A stretch of DNA of 54,265 nt. It comes from Acidimicrobiaceae bacterium (lineage in GTDB: Bacteria; Actinomycetota; Acidimicrobiia; Acidimicrobiales; Ilumatobacteraceae). The notes beneath the pieces were generated by a model. It saw only the letters and a program-made list of their open reading frames with translations, was not told where the DNA came from and ran no database searches. Location of the stretch: the NCBI GenBank assembly GCA_024641005.1, contig JAHEDX010000015.1, positions 8,311 to 62,575 on the forward strand, written 5' to 3'. The position numbers were made by a program, and so were the translations under genes. Each line of letters begins with the position of its first letter. Position 1 is the first letter of the stretch. This document shows, piece by piece, positions 9,241 to 17,571 of the stretch.

Positions 9241-9269
9241 CGCTGTGGCCCCAGGCACCACAGCGTTAC
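9237..9269. terminator. Bidirectional hairpin between convergent genes
   Basis: A 12-bp stem (9237-9248 with 9258-9269, one G-T pair: GTAGCGCTGTGG/CCACAGCGTTAC) closes a 9-nt loop. It begins inside the LysE-family stop codon and ends 3 nt before the aminotransferase stop, so it can serve both genes. It contains CCAGGCACC then GTTACG, also found in the hairpin at 25852-25889. Confidence 0.75.
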
Positions 9270-9271
9270 GG

Positions 9272-10657
9272 TCAGCTGGCTTCGAGGGAGGCCCGAACCT
9301 CGATGATCGCTTCGCGCAGCGTGGCGACGATGTGATCGACGTCGTCGCGGTCGATCACGAGCGGCGGTGACATCACGTTGAGGTGCACCATCGGACGCAC
9401 GATCAGACCGCGCGGTTCACAGGCGTTCGCGACCAGCTTGCCGACGTCGAGCGATTCGGGATAGTTGCGCTTCGTCGCCTTGTCCTCGACGAAGACCACG
9501 CAGGCCATCAGCTGCGAACCCCTCACCTCGCCGACCATCGGGAGATCGGCGAGCGTGCGCAGCTGCTGCTGGAAATACGGTCCGATCTGCCTGACGTGCT
9601 CGAGTAGGCCCTCGCGCTCGATGATCTCGATGTTCTTCAGCGCCGCGGCACACGACACCGGGTGCCCCGAATACGTGTAGCCGACCGCGAGATACCGGTC
9701 GTGCCCGGGCTCGGCGATCGTGTCGTAGATGCGGTCGCTGACGATTGTGGCACCGAGCGGGAGATAGCCCGAGGTGAGGCCCTTGGCGCTGGTGATGATG
9801 TCGGGCTGGATGCCGAACACCGACTCGGACGCAAACCACTCACCCAACCGCCCGAACCCTGTGACCACCTCGTCGCTGACGTACACGATGTCGTTGTCGC
9901 GGCAGAGCTGCCACATGCGCCGCAGATAGTCGGCGGGCGGCATGATCACGCCACCGGACCCCATGATCGGCTCGGCGAAGAAGGCTGCGATGTGATCGGC
10001 ACCGAGCTCGTCGATCTTGGCTCGGAACTCGGCGACGAGGTCGTCGGCGAACTCCTGCTCGGTGCGTCCGTCGCCGTACCGGTAGAAGTTCGGCGACGAC
10101 AGGTGGTGGATCGTGTCGTCGACGTAGTTGAATCCCGGCACCCGATCGCCCGGCTTGCCGCCGATCGACACCGACGCGTAGGTGGTGCCGTGATACGCAT
10201 CGACCCGGCTGATCACGTGGCGCTTCTCGGGAGTGCCCTTGGCGTACTGGTAGAACTGGATCATCCGGTAGGCAGCATCGACAGCGGTCGAGCCACCGGT
10301 CGACAAGAACACGTGATTGAGATCACCTGGGGCGAGTGCCGCGAGCTTCTCGCACAGCAACCCGGCCGGCACGTTGGTCATGTCGGTGAACGGGTTGGCG
10401 TACGCCAGTTCGCGCACCTGGGCGGCGATCGCGTCGGCCATCTCGTCGCGGCCGAGACCGATGTTCGTGCACCACATCCCGCCGACGGCGTCGATGTAGC
10501 GCCGACCTTCGGTATCGACGAGTTGGGCGCCGGCACCCCGCTCGATGGGCAAGACGTCGTCGACCAGATAGGTGTCGAACACCTGGTACGGATGAATGAA
10601 GTGGCGTCGGTCCCGCTCGATGATCTCGGAGGTCGTCGACGATGGGTCGGGGCTCAT
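9272..10657 (-). CDS. Class III PLP aminotransferase (omega-aminotransferase type)
   Basis: 461-residue fold-type I enzyme. STGGSTAVDAAYR binds the cofactor phosphate, YHGTTYASVS and EPIMGSGGVI follow, the DEVVTGFGRLG motif holds the pyridine-ring Asp, and ITSAKGLTSGYLPLG carries the Schiff-base lysine. The VGYTYSGHPVSCAAALKN segment is typical of class III omega-aminotransferases such as putrescine-pyruvate, beta-alanine-pyruvate and taurine-pyruvate enzymes; which amine is used cannot be decided. ATG 10657 has CACGAT 6 nt upstream, consistent with leaderless expression. Divergent from the LigD-type polymerase gene across 64 bp. Confidence 0.87.
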   Translation of the reverse strand: MSPDPSSTTSEIIERDRRHFIHPYQVFDTYLVDDVLPIERGAGAQLVDTEGRRYIDAVGGMWCTNIGLGRDEMADAIAAQVRELAYANPFTDMTNVPAGLLCEKLAALAPGDLNHVFLSTGGSTAVDAAYRMIQFYQYAKGTPEKRHVISRVDAYHGTTYASVSIGGKPGDRVPGFNYVDDTIHHLSSPNFYRYGDGRTEQEFADDLVAEFRAKIDELGADHIAAFFAEPIMGSGGVIMPPADYLRRMWQLCRDNDIVYVSDEVVTGFGRLGEWFASESVFGIQPDIITSAKGLTSGYLPLGATIVSDRIYDTIAEPGHDRYLAVGYTYSGHPVSCAAALKNIEIIEREGLLEHVRQIGPYFQQQLRTLADLPMVGEVRGSQLMACVVFVEDKATKRNYPESLDVGKLVANACEPRGLIVRPMVHLNVMSPPLVIDRDDVDHIVATLREAIIEVRASLEAS

Positions 10658-10663
10658 GCGCCC

Positions 10664-10669
10664 ATCGTG
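10664..10669 (-). promoter_or_regulatory. Probable -10 box of class III aminotransferase
   Basis: Minus-strand CACGAT, 6 nt before ATG 10657; a C-for-T variant of the TANNNT box seen elsewhere in the window. Confidence 0.4.
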
Positions 10670-10709
10670 TCACGCCGGGACCGCGACCGAGGGTGCCCGA
10701 TCCCGCGGA

Positions 10710-10715
10710 TAACGT
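10710..10715 (+). promoter_or_regulatory. -10 box of LigD-type polymerase, leaderless layout
   Basis: TAACGT followed by exactly 6 nt and ATG 10722; no Shine-Dalgarno. Among the clearest leaderless arrangements in the window. Confidence 0.65.
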
Positions 10716-10721
10716 CGACGG

Positions 10722-11744
10722 ATGGCGAAGGCCGAACACGGTGAGCCGGTCGAACTGATCGTCGACGATCGGCCGGTGAGCGTCACCAATCCGCACAAGG
10801 TGCTCTTCCCGAAGCTCGGGCTCACGAAACTCGATCTGGCGAACTATTACGTCTCGGTCGGACCGGCCCTGATGCCATGGATCCGCAATCGGCCGGTACT
10901 GCTCGAGCGGTACCCGAACGGTGTGGGCGACAAGTCGTTCTTCCAGAAGCGCATCCCCGAGTCGGCGCCGGACTGGTTGACCACCACCACGGTGCAGACG
11001 ATCAACGGCACTCCGTCGCGAGCGCTCGTGATCGCCGACCTCGCCCATGTGCTGTGGGCAGCGAACCAGGGCGTGCTCGGTCTGCACGTTTGGCAATACC
11101 GGGTCGACAAGCCGCAATGGGCCGACGAGCTTCGGATCGACCTCGACCCGTCACCCGGCCAGACGTTCGATCACATCCGAGAAGCCGCAATGCACGTGAG
11201 GCTGTATTTCGCCGAGCACGGCATCCGCTCGTACGTGAAGACCTCGGGCAGCAAGGGGATCCACGTCTACGTGCGCGTCGTCGACGGCTACGACAGCTTC
11301 GCCGTGCGCGGCGCATCCGTCACCGTTGCTCGCGACCTGGCCCGCCTGCATCCCGATCTGATCACCGACCAATGGTGGAAGGAGTTGCGCGAGGGCAAGG
11401 TGTTCGTCGACTTCAACCAGAACGCTCCACACAAGAACGTGTTCGGCGCGTGGGGAGTCCGTGCGCGGGTCGGCGCCCAGGTGTCGACCCCGATCGCGTG
11501 GGACGAGGTGTTGGACGTGATGCCCGACGAGCTGACGATCCTGACGGTGCCCGGTCGCCTCGCCGAGCGCGGCGACCCGTGGGTCGACATGGACGACGCG
11601 CCGCAGGACATCGGCCCGCTCGTGGCCAAGTTCGCCGACGACATCGCCGACGGCATCCCGGATGCGCCGTGGCCGCCGGTGTACCCGAAGATGCCCAACG
11701 AGGCACCCCGAGTACAGCCCAGCCGAGCCCGCAAGCCCGACTGA
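10722..11744 (+). CDS. Stand-alone LigD-type DNA primase-polymerase domain
   Basis: 340-residue archaeo-eukaryotic-primase-fold polymerase of the LigD PolDom family, the gap-filling, NTP-preferring polymerase of bacterial non-homologous end joining. The motif DLDPSPG (about residue 140) supplies two metal-binding acidic residues, SGSKGIHVYV (about 168) is the nucleotide-binding His motif, and FVDFNQN carries the third acidic residue. VTNPHKVLFPKLGLTK near the start is typical. Neither the ligase nor the 3'-phosphoesterase module of full LigD is fused, and Ku is not in the window. This resembles the separate mycobacterial polymerase paralogues (PolD1/PolD2 type). It has its own leaderless promoter and diverges from an unrelated aminotransferase. 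Confidence 0.9.
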   Translation: MAKAEHGEPVELIVDDRPVSVTNPHKVLFPKLGLTKLDLANYYVSVGPALMPWIRNRPVLLERYPNGVGDKSFFQKRIPESAPDWLTTTTVQTINGTPSRALVIADLAHVLWAANQGVLGLHVWQYRVDKPQWADELRIDLDPSPGQTFDHIREAAMHVRLYFAEHGIRSYVKTSGSKGIHVYVRVVDGYDSFAVRGASVTVARDLARLHPDLITDQWWKELREGKVFVDFNQNAPHKNVFGAWGVRARVGAQVSTPIAWDEVLDVMPDELTILTVPGRLAERGDPWVDMDDAPQDIGPLVAKFADDIADGIPDAPWPPVYPKMPNEAPRVQPSRARKPD

Positions 11745-11751
11745 GACGTTC

Positions 11752-11769
11752 GTGCGACGCACGTCGCAC
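11752..11769. terminator. Small inverted repeat after the polymerase gene
   Basis: GTGCGA/TCGCAC, a 6-bp stem with 6-nt loop starting 7 nt past the stop codon. It is weak and has no T-tract. The remaining stretch to 11933 shows no gene or other clear signal. Confidence 0.35.
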
Positions 11770-11933
11770 CAACTCATGTGCGTCACCTCGATCGCCCGGC
11801 GCAACGTCGCGGGCTCGGGTCACGACGAACTACCCGTCGACCGGTACCCGCACCATGTCGCTGATCGCCGGGACGAACCATGTGGTGTCGGGGTCGGCGG
11901 GGGTGAACGGCGACGGCGAACCCGATGTGCACG

Positions 11934-12824
11934 CTAGTGGCGCCACAGACGTCGACGGGTGCCGCCGCCGACCACCGCGAGACCGACCAGCACGAGAGTT
12001 GCACCGACCCAACCGAACCAGCGCAACTGTTCGTCGAGGACCAGCACGGCGAGACACCCCGCCGTCACCGGCTCGGCCAACGTGAGTGTGGTGGCGGTCG
12101 ACGTCTCGAGCGTGCGGAGCCCCCAGCCGTAGAGCAGGTATGCCACGCCGGTGCACAACACGCCGAGATGGAGCGCCAACGCGATACCGCCAGGGCTCGA
12201 CAACCAGTCGAGCGGCTCGCCGACGAGCAGAGGTGCCAGCGCCAGCGCGGCGATCGAGAACTGCCAGGCCGAAGCCTCGGTCGACTCGACGCCCCGAAGA
12301 ATCAGCCGTTTCGTCGCCACCGCGTACACCGCGTACCCGAGCCCTGCGGTCAGCGCGCCGACGAGCCCCACCACGCTGAAGTCGGCACCCGACTCGCCGG
12401 CGAACACCAGCAGCGCTCCCCCGCAGATCGCGAGCGCGGTTGCGGCGGCCCACGTCGCCGAGGGCCGGCGGCCCGCGATCCATTCGATGATGCCGGCGAA
12501 GACCGGGCCGCTGCCGAGCGCGACGATCGTGCCGAGCGCGACACCCAGCCGAGCGGTGCCGGTGAAGAAGCCGGGCTGGTAGATCGCCACTCCCGCTGAC
12601 CCGAGCAGGATCAGTGAAACGTGCTGGCGAAAGGTGACCAGGGCGGGACGGTGACCTGTGATCGCCCACAGCGCCACGGCCCCGAGCAGGATCCGGACGG
12701 TTCCGACGCCGTACGGCGTCGTTCCGTCGGGGCCGAGCGCCTGAGCGGTGCCGGTCGACCCGAACAAGACAGCCGCACCGAGAATCGCGAATGCGGCACT
12801 GGTCGGCGAGGGACGGATCGGCAC
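11934..12824 (-). CDS. EamA/DMT-family transporter
   Basis: About 296-residue inner-membrane protein with ten hydrophobic segments in two homologous five-helix halves. The first half opens AAFAILGAAVLFGSTGTAQAL, and the second carries GLGYAVYAVATKR and GVAYLLYGWGLRTLETSTAT. LAEPVTAGCLAVLVLDEQL near the end is the classic EamA signature. Such carriers export metabolites or amino acids; substrate unknown. The frame extends to ATG 12893, which would add a basic leader; GTG 12824 is preferred because membrane helix 1 begins right after it and CAGACT lies 8 nt upstream. Divergent from the pirin gene. Confidence 0.82.
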   Translation of the reverse strand: MPIRPSPTSAAFAILGAAVLFGSTGTAQALGPDGTTPYGVGTVRILLGAVALWAITGHRPALVTFRQHVSLILLGSAGVAIYQPGFFTGTARLGVALGTIVALGSGPVFAGIIEWIAGRRPSATWAAATALAICGGALLVFAGESGADFSVVGLVGALTAGLGYAVYAVATKRLILRGVESTEASAWQFSIAALALAPLLVGEPLDWLSSPGGIALALHLGVLCTGVAYLLYGWGLRTLETSTATTLTLAEPVTAGCLAVLVLDEQLRWFGWVGATLVLVGLAVVGGGTRRRLWRH

Positions 12825-12832
12825 GACCAGCG

Positions 12833-12838
12833 AGTCTG
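12833..12838 (-). promoter_or_regulatory. Probable -10 box of EamA gene
   Basis: Minus-strand CAGACT, 8 nt before GTG 12824. Confidence 0.35.
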
Positions 12839-12869
12839 ACAGGCGGCGGACCGCGCACGGGCGGCGGAA

Positions 12870-12875
12870 TATCTT
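12870..12875 (+). promoter_or_regulatory. Probable -10 box of pirin-nitroreductase unit
   Basis: TATCTT, 24 nt before ATG 12900, predicts a start near 12883 and a short leader. No good ribosome site is seen in that leader. Confidence 0.35.
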
Positions 12876-12899
12876 GCGAGCACAAGTGTTCAATCAGTC

Positions 12900-13607
12900 A
12901 TGACGCAGATCGATATCCGTCGAGCAGGCGAACGGTTCACCACCAAGATCGATTGGCTCGACTCGAAACACTCGTTCAGCTTCGGCAACCACTACGACCC
13001 CGCCAACACCCACCATGGTCTGCTGCTCGTGAACAACGACGACATCGTGCGGGCCGGAACCGGGTTCGGGACGCACGGTCATCGCGACATGGAGATCGTC
13101 ACGTGGGTGCTGTCGGGACAACTCGAACACCACGACTCCGAGGGCAACCACGGCATCATCTATCCCGGCCTCGCCCAACGCATGTCGGCCGGAACCGGCA
13201 TCCGCCACAGCGAGCACAACCCGGACACTTCCGCCGACGTGCACTTCATGCAGATGTGGGTAACGCCCGACACCGAAGGGATATCGCCCGGCTACGAGCA
13301 ACTCGACATCGGTGTCGAGATCAAATCAGGAACGCTGGTTCCGATCGCGTCGGGCAAGCAGCACGAATCGGCGATCACGATCCACCAGCGTGATGCCGTG
13401 TTGTGGGGTGGCCGCCTCCGCGCCGGCACGCGGATCGACGTGCCCGACGATCGTCACGTGCACGTGTTCGTCGCCCGAGGCTCTGGCACACTCGACCCTG
13501 GTGGCGCGTTGTCGACCGGCGATGCGGCCCGCCTCGTCGATCCCGACGGTCTCGGGTTCACGGCCGGGCCCGATGGCGTCGAGGTGTTGATCTGGGCCAC
13601 GGCCTGA
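12900..13607 (+). CDS. Pirin-family bicupin protein
   Basis: 235-residue cytosolic bicupin of the pirin/YhhW group. The N-terminal cupin carries the metal site as GTHGHRDMEIV (two His) with the remaining ligands in SAGTGIRHSEHN (His and Glu), and the second cupin is degenerate, as is usual. E. coli YhhW has quercetin 2,3-dioxygenase activity in vitro, but the physiological role of bacterial pirins is mostly unproven (redox sensing or dioxygenase). Size is typical. It is followed 13 nt later by a nitroreductase-family gene, suggesting a two-gene redox or xenobiotic unit. Confidence 0.9.
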   Translation: MTQIDIRRAGERFTTKIDWLDSKHSFSFGNHYDPANTHHGLLLVNNDDIVRAGTGFGTHGHRDMEIVTWVLSGQLEHHDSEGNHGIIYPGLAQRMSAGTGIRHSEHNPDTSADVHFMQMWVTPDTEGISPGYEQLDIGVEIKSGTLVPIASGKQHESAITIHQRDAVLWGGRLRAGTRIDVPDDRHVHVFVARGSGTLDPGGALSTGDAARLVDPDGLGFTAGPDGVEVLIWATA

Positions 13608-13620
13608 CATCCTGTCGACC

Positions 13621-14187
13621 GTGATGCCTTCGCTCGACGACTTCGCCGAACTGGTTCGTTCGCGGCGGACCCACATGCTCGTCGACCGCGAGCGAGACGT
13701 GCCGTCGGATCTGATCGACAAGTTGTGCGAGCTGGGCACCTGGGCACCCAACCACAAGAAGACCTGGCCGTGGAAGTTCGCGTCCTTCACCGGCGAGGGC
13801 CGCAATCGGCTCGGAGAGGCACTCGTCGACGACATGCGCGAACGCGGTGTCGGCGATCAGGCCAAACACCTGAAGACGATGACCAAGTACGCCCGCACCC
13901 CCGTCTCGCTGGTGGTCGGCTGTGCCCCGCACGAACACCCCACGTTCCACGACGAGAACCGCGACGCGGTGTCCGCTGCAATCCAGAACATCCTGCTGGG
14001 TGCCACGGCGGCCGGGCTGGCGTCGTTCTGGTCGACCGCGCCGTTGATCGACTCACGGCGAGCACTCGAACTGTGCGGCTTCGAGCCCGACGACCGGATC
14101 CTGGCGATCATCTATCTCGGATGGCCCACCGCGACCGTCGATGCGCCTCAGCGCCCACCGGCCAACATCATCCACATCTCGGACTGA
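13621..14187 (+). CDS. Nitroreductase-family FMN protein (YdjA-like)
   Basis: 188-residue small nitroreductase-fold protein, normally a homodimer with FMN at the interface. RSRRTHMLVDRERDVP gives the N-terminal FMN-phosphate arginines, WAPNHKKTWPWKF is the YdjA-type conserved stretch, and AAIQNILLGATAAGLASFW is the long core helix. These enzymes reduce nitro compounds or enones with NAD(P)H; substrate unknown. GTG 13621 is taken, and the ATG one codon later is equivalent. It lies 13 nt downstream of the pirin gene and so is probably co-transcribed. Confidence 0.87.
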   Translation: MMPSLDDFAELVRSRRTHMLVDRERDVPSDLIDKLCELGTWAPNHKKTWPWKFASFTGEGRNRLGEALVDDMRERGVGDQAKHLKTMTKYARTPVSLVVGCAPHEHPTFHDENRDAVSAAIQNILLGATAAGLASFWSTAPLIDSRRALELCGFEPDDRILAIIYLGWPTATVDAPQRPPANIIHISD

Positions 14188-14230
14188 CCAGCCCTCGGTC
14201 TCGAAACGCGGTCGGGTGGACGCGTCGGGG

Positions 14231-15283
14231 TCACCAACGCAGCAGCGCGGCGACCGGCCCCTCAGGCGACGGTGGCGACGACACGACGCGCACGCGAGCA
14301 CCCGTGAGCAAGGCGCTGCGCACGGCGACATCGACCAAACGGCCGCGTACGAAATCCTCTCGGGTCTGGTGCAACGAACCGGCTGGGTCGACACCGGGCC
14401 CGCACCACGCGTCGAGCTCGTTCGTCCCGTCGTCGTGCACCACCAGGGTCTGCACCCGTCCCTCACCGAGCGCTCGCAACGCATCGCTCTGATTCGTCGT
14501 CGCCGTACGGTGGGCGAGCCGATCGTTGAGCGCCTGGAGCAGATCGTCGGACTCGTGCTGAACGAGCTCGGCGATCGTACGGTCGGCAGCTGCCCACACC
14601 GCCTCGGAGTCACCTTCCTGCAGCACGACGGTGATCGGTCTGAGATGGGTGGGAAGGTGATCGACGAGGAATCCGACCGCGCGGACGTCTCCCGAGATAC
14701 ACACCCGGCGGGCACCAACCCGACCCGCCAGCTCCGCGAGCGCATCTGCCGCCTCGTTGGCGTTGCTCTCCCACCGGTTCTCGGCACGCTGCTGGTAACG
14801 CCGCTGCGACCAGCCGCCCTGCTGGCCACGGTGGATGTAGGCCGTTTCGCCATCGACGATGACATAGTCATCGATCGCCCCGGCGGTCACCGCGGCCAGG
14901 TCGGCACCCGTGCGGTCGACGAACGCGACCACGAGCGGCAGCGCCGACTGACGAGATGAGATGAACGGTGTCAAGGTCGGGATGGCACCCAGACGGGCCT
15001 CGTTGCGTTGCGGGTCGGCGCTGAGGAACTCGATGTACGGCTCGGAACCCTTCGAGAGGATCGCGGCGATACCACCGGTGCTGTGACCGTGCTCGACCCG
15101 TGCGGCCAGCGAATCGAATTCGGCGAGCAATGGCTCGCTGGCGCCACTCGCTTCGAGATCCCTGCGGGCGTTCTTCCATCTGATCTCGAGTCGATGGGCG
15201 GCATCGCTCACCGAGCTCGGCGTGCGCACCAGCACGGAAGCGAACGGGCCCTGTTGTTGGTACAACTCCGACAGCATCGTCAT
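14231..15283 (-). CDS. Rv2629-like protein with eRF1-type fold (baeRF2 family)
   Basis: 350-residue cytosolic protein resembling Mycobacterium Rv2629. Recognisable parts are LYQQQGPFASVLV at the start, PLVVAFVDRTGADLAAV (about 120-140), a glutamine-rich stretch around GQQGGWSQRRYQQRAENRW (about 165-185), then VCISGDVRAVGFLVDHLP and a C-terminal LVVHDDG domain. The family is classed as bacterial archaeo-eukaryotic release-factor-like (baeRF) proteins, thought to act on ribosomes or peptidyl-tRNA, with dormancy links in mycobacteria. The Q-G-G-W-S-Q-R-R stretch sits where release factors carry the catalytic GGQ loop, but it is not a GGQ. ATG 15283 has CAGAGT 6 nt upstream. Confidence 0.78.
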   Translation of the reverse strand: MTMLSELYQQQGPFASVLVRTPSSVSDAAHRLEIRWKNARRDLEASGASEPLLAEFDSLAARVEHGHSTGGIAAILSKGSEPYIEFLSADPQRNEARLGAIPTLTPFISSRQSALPLVVAFVDRTGADLAAVTAGAIDDYVIVDGETAYIHRGQQGGWSQRRYQQRAENRWESNANEAADALAELAGRVGARRVCISGDVRAVGFLVDHLPTHLRPITVVLQEGDSEAVWAAADRTIAELVQHESDDLLQALNDRLAHRTATTNQSDALRALGEGRVQTLVVHDDGTNELDAWCGPGVDPAGSLHQTREDFVRGRLVDVAVRSALLTGARVRVVSSPPSPEGPVAALLRW

Positions 15284-15289
15284 ACCCTG

Positions 15290-15295
15290 ACTCTG
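15290..15295 (-). promoter_or_regulatory. Probable -10 box of Rv2629-like gene
   Basis: Minus-strand CAGAGT followed by 6 nt and ATG 15283. Confidence 0.4.
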
Positions 15296-15358
15296 CCGCA
15301 CGTTCGCGCGCAAGTCCAAGGGCACTCGGTCACTCGTTTCGAAACCTGACCGTCCCGT

Positions 15359-15374
15359 GCGCTGGTGCGAGCGC
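15359..15374. terminator. Weak hairpin after the F420-reductase gene
   Basis: GCGCT/AGCGC, 5-bp stem with 6-nt loop, about 40 nt beyond the minus-strand stop at 15412. Without a T-tract it is only a possible terminator. Confidence 0.25.
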
Positions 15375-15411
15375 GAAATCGCTGTTCAACGCGTATCGGC
15401 CGCCGGCTGGG

Positions 15412-15780
15412 TCACTCGGCGAAATCGATTGCGATCGCCGGCACGTCGTAGCACCACGCCTCGTAGGTGAGGCCGATGTCGGGGTCCCCGGCCCATACGT
15501 ATTTGGCGCCCATCAGGTCGCCGCAGCGGCGGCGCTCGTGCGGGTCTGTCACGTCACGGGCCATGCCGTGGACGATCGTGCCCCCCAGCCTCACGATCAC
15601 TTCCGGGTTGGCGAGCATGTTGCGGTACCAGTCGGCGGTCGGGCCGTTCCCCGAGATCAGATAGATCGCATCGTCCATCACGCCGAACCAGATCTCGATC
15701 TCGTGCGGCTGCCCTGACCGTCGACCTGTCGTGACGATGTCGCAACACTCGACGTCGCCGTGATCGTGGAGCCAGGTCAC
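15412..15780 (-). CDS. F420-dependent (deazaflavin) nitroreductase-family protein, DDN-like
   Basis: 122-residue split-barrel protein. It contains CDIVTTGRRSGQPHEIEIWFG and DDAIYLISGNGPTADWYRNMLANPEV, the two signature stretches of the deazaflavin-dependent nitroreductase (DDN/FDR-A) family, which uses reduced cofactor F420 for quinone, biliverdin or nitro-compound reduction. The W-Y-R-N-x-x-A-N-P motif contacts the F420 phosphate. The upstream ATG at 15828 would overlap the mutase gene by 38 nt; GTG 15780 gives normal family length and a 10-nt gap, so co-transcription with the mutase is likely. The physiological substrate is unknown. Confidence 0.83.
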   Translation of the reverse strand: MTWLHDHGDVECCDIVTTGRRSGQPHEIEIWFGVMDDAIYLISGNGPTADWYRNMLANPEVIVRLGGTIVHGMARDVTDPHERRRCGDLMGAKYVWAGDPDIGLTYEAWCYDVPAIAIDFAE

Positions 15781-15790
15781 GTGTGATGTC

Positions 15791-17368
15791 TCACGGTTGG
15801 TACGTGCCGAAGACGTCCCGAAGTGCATCGCTCACTTCCCCGAGAGTCGCTCCGGCACGGAGGGCCTCCTTCATGGGATACAGCAGATTGTCGTTGCCGC
15901 GCGCTGTGGCGCGGACGGCCTCCAGCCGCTCGGCGACCGAACCCGCATCACGGTTCGCCTTGAACGCGGCGAGCCGGGTCTGCTGGGCGCCTTCGAGCGA
16001 AGGGTCGATCGGGAACACGCTGGGTTCGGGCTCGTTGTCGATCTGGAACTTGTTGAGGCCCACGATCACGCGCTGGTCGTCATCGATCGACTTCGTGTAG
16101 TCGTAGGCGGCCTGCTCGATCTCGTCCATCTGATAGCCCGCCTCGATGGCCGACACGGCGCCACCCATCTCGTCGATCTTCTCGATGTACTCCCATGCCA
16201 GACGCTCGACCTCGTCGGTCATCGACTCGACCAGATACGAACCGGCCAGCGGGTCGGGGGTGTCGGTGACCCCGGCCTCGTACCCGATGATCTGCTGGGT
16301 GCGAAGTGCCAGCCGTGCCGCATCCTCGGTCGGCAGCGACAACGCCTCGTCGAACCCGTTGGTGTGCAGCGACTGTGTGCCCCCCATCACGGCAGCGAGC
16401 GCCTGCAGGGCGACCCGCACGACATTGTTGACAGGCTGCTGCGCGGTCAGCGTCGAACCACCGGTCTGGGTGTGGAACCGCAGCATCGCCGACTTGGGAT
16501 CCTTGGCCCCGAACCGTTCGGTCATGATCTTGTGCCACATCCGACGGCTGGCGCGGAACTTGGCGACCTCTTCGAAGAAGTGGTTGTGCCCGTTCCAGAA
16601 GAAGCTCAGGCGCGGACCGAAATCGTCGACGTCGAGACCGGCATCGACAGCGGCCTGCACGTATGCGATGGCGTTGGCGAGGGTGAAGGCGATCTCCTGC
16701 GCCGCAGTCGAGCCGGCTTCCCGGATGTGATAGCCCGAGATCGAGATCGTGTTCCAGCGTGGGACGTGAGCAGAGCAGTAGGCGAAGATGTCGGTGATGA
16801 TCCGCATCGACGGTCGCGGCGGATAGATGTACGTGCCCCGAGCGATGTACTCCTTGAGGAGGTCGTTCTGGATGGTGCCCGAGATCCTCGCCGGTTCGAT
16901 ACCCTGCTCCTCGGCGACCAGTTCGTACATCAACAGCAAGATCGCTGCGGTCGAGTTGATGGTCATCGACGTCGTGACCTTGTCGAGCGGCAGCCCGGCC
17001 AGCAGTGCTCGCATGTCGTCGAGCGAGTCGATCGCCACGCCGACCTTGCCGACCTCGCCCTCGGCACGCGGATGGTCCGAGTCGTACCCCATCTGGGTCG
17101 GCAGGTCGAACGCGCATGACAACCCGGTCTGCCCGGCGTTCAAGAGGAAGTGGAAACGCTCGTTGGTTGCAGCCGCATCGCCGAACCCCGAGTACTGCCG
17201 CATCGTCCAGAGCCGACCGCGATACATCGAGGGGTAGACACCCCGAGTGAAGGGTGGCTCGCCGGGAAGTCCGAGTTGTTCGGCAACGTTCCAGTCAGCC
17301 AGGTCCTCGGCCGTGTAGAGGGATTTGATCTCGATCCCGGAATCGGTTCGGCGCAGGTCGTCGGCCAT
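15791..17368 (-). CDS. Methylmalonyl-CoA mutase catalytic (large) chain, separate-subunit type
   Basis: 525-residue adenosylcobalamin-dependent mutase chain that interconverts methylmalonyl-CoA and succinyl-CoA by radical rearrangement. It is a TIM barrel with [16 protein letters not shown] near residue 48 (the substrate-side Tyr and Arg region), [36 protein letters not shown] (the Arg/Asn region separating methylmalonyl- from isobutyryl-CoA mutases) and [15 protein letters not shown] with the catalytic His. It stops after about 525 residues and has no C-terminal B12-binding DxHxxG domain, so a separate small cobalamin subunit is required and is not in this window. ATG 17368 is preceded by TACGCT plus 6 nt. 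Related acyl-CoA mutases cannot be wholly excluded. Confidence 0.9.
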   Translation of the reverse strand: MADDLRRTDSGIEIKSLYTAEDLADWNVAEQLGLPGEPPFTRGVYPSMYRGRLWTMRQYSGFGDAAATNERFHFLLNAGQTGLSCAFDLPTQMGYDSDHPRAEGEVGKVGVAIDSLDDMRALLAGLPLDKVTTSMTINSTAAILLLMYELVAEEQGIEPARISGTIQNDLLKEYIARGTYIYPPRPSMRIITDIFAYCSAHVPRWNTISISGYHIREAGSTAAQEIAFTLANAIAYVQAAVDAGLDVDDFGPRLSFFWNGHNHFFEEVAKFRASRRMWHKIMTERFGAKDPKSAMLRFHTQTGGSTLTAQQPVNNVVRVALQALAAVMGGTQSLHTNGFDEALSLPTEDAARLALRTQQIIGYEAGVTDTPDPLAGSYLVESMTDEVERLAWEYIEKIDEMGGAVSAIEAGYQMDEIEQAAYDYTKSIDDDQRVIVGLNKFQIDNEPEPSVFPIDPSLEGAQQTRLAAFKANRDAGSVAERLEAVRATARGNDNLLYPMKEALRAGATLGEVSDALRDVFGTYQP

Positions 17369-17374
17369 GGGGCA

Positions 17375-17380
17375 AGCGTA
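17375..17380 (-). promoter_or_regulatory. -10 box of mutase gene, leaderless layout
   Basis: Minus-strand TACGCT followed by exactly 6 nt and ATG 17368. The rest of the 203-bp gap to 17571 shows no gene or strong dyad. Confidence 0.62.
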
Positions 17381-17571
17381 GAGGCCCGCCCCGGCTCGAC
17401 CTGCAGCGGATGGATGATGTCACGCACCTCGGCAGCATCGCCCCCGACCGTGTTCGATCCGACACCGGCACGAACGCTCGCACGTCGCACCCGCCTCGAA
17501 CGTCACGGCCGACGGCGCGCAGCAGATCGACCGCAACCTGTACCCGACGAGCCGTGTACCGACACCACCGT

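Noticed and set aside
12825..12893. N-terminal extension of the EamA transporter to ATG 12893
   Set aside because: It adds a basic stretch unlike the family and would overlap the pirin promoter; GTG 12824 fits helix 1 and a -10-like box.
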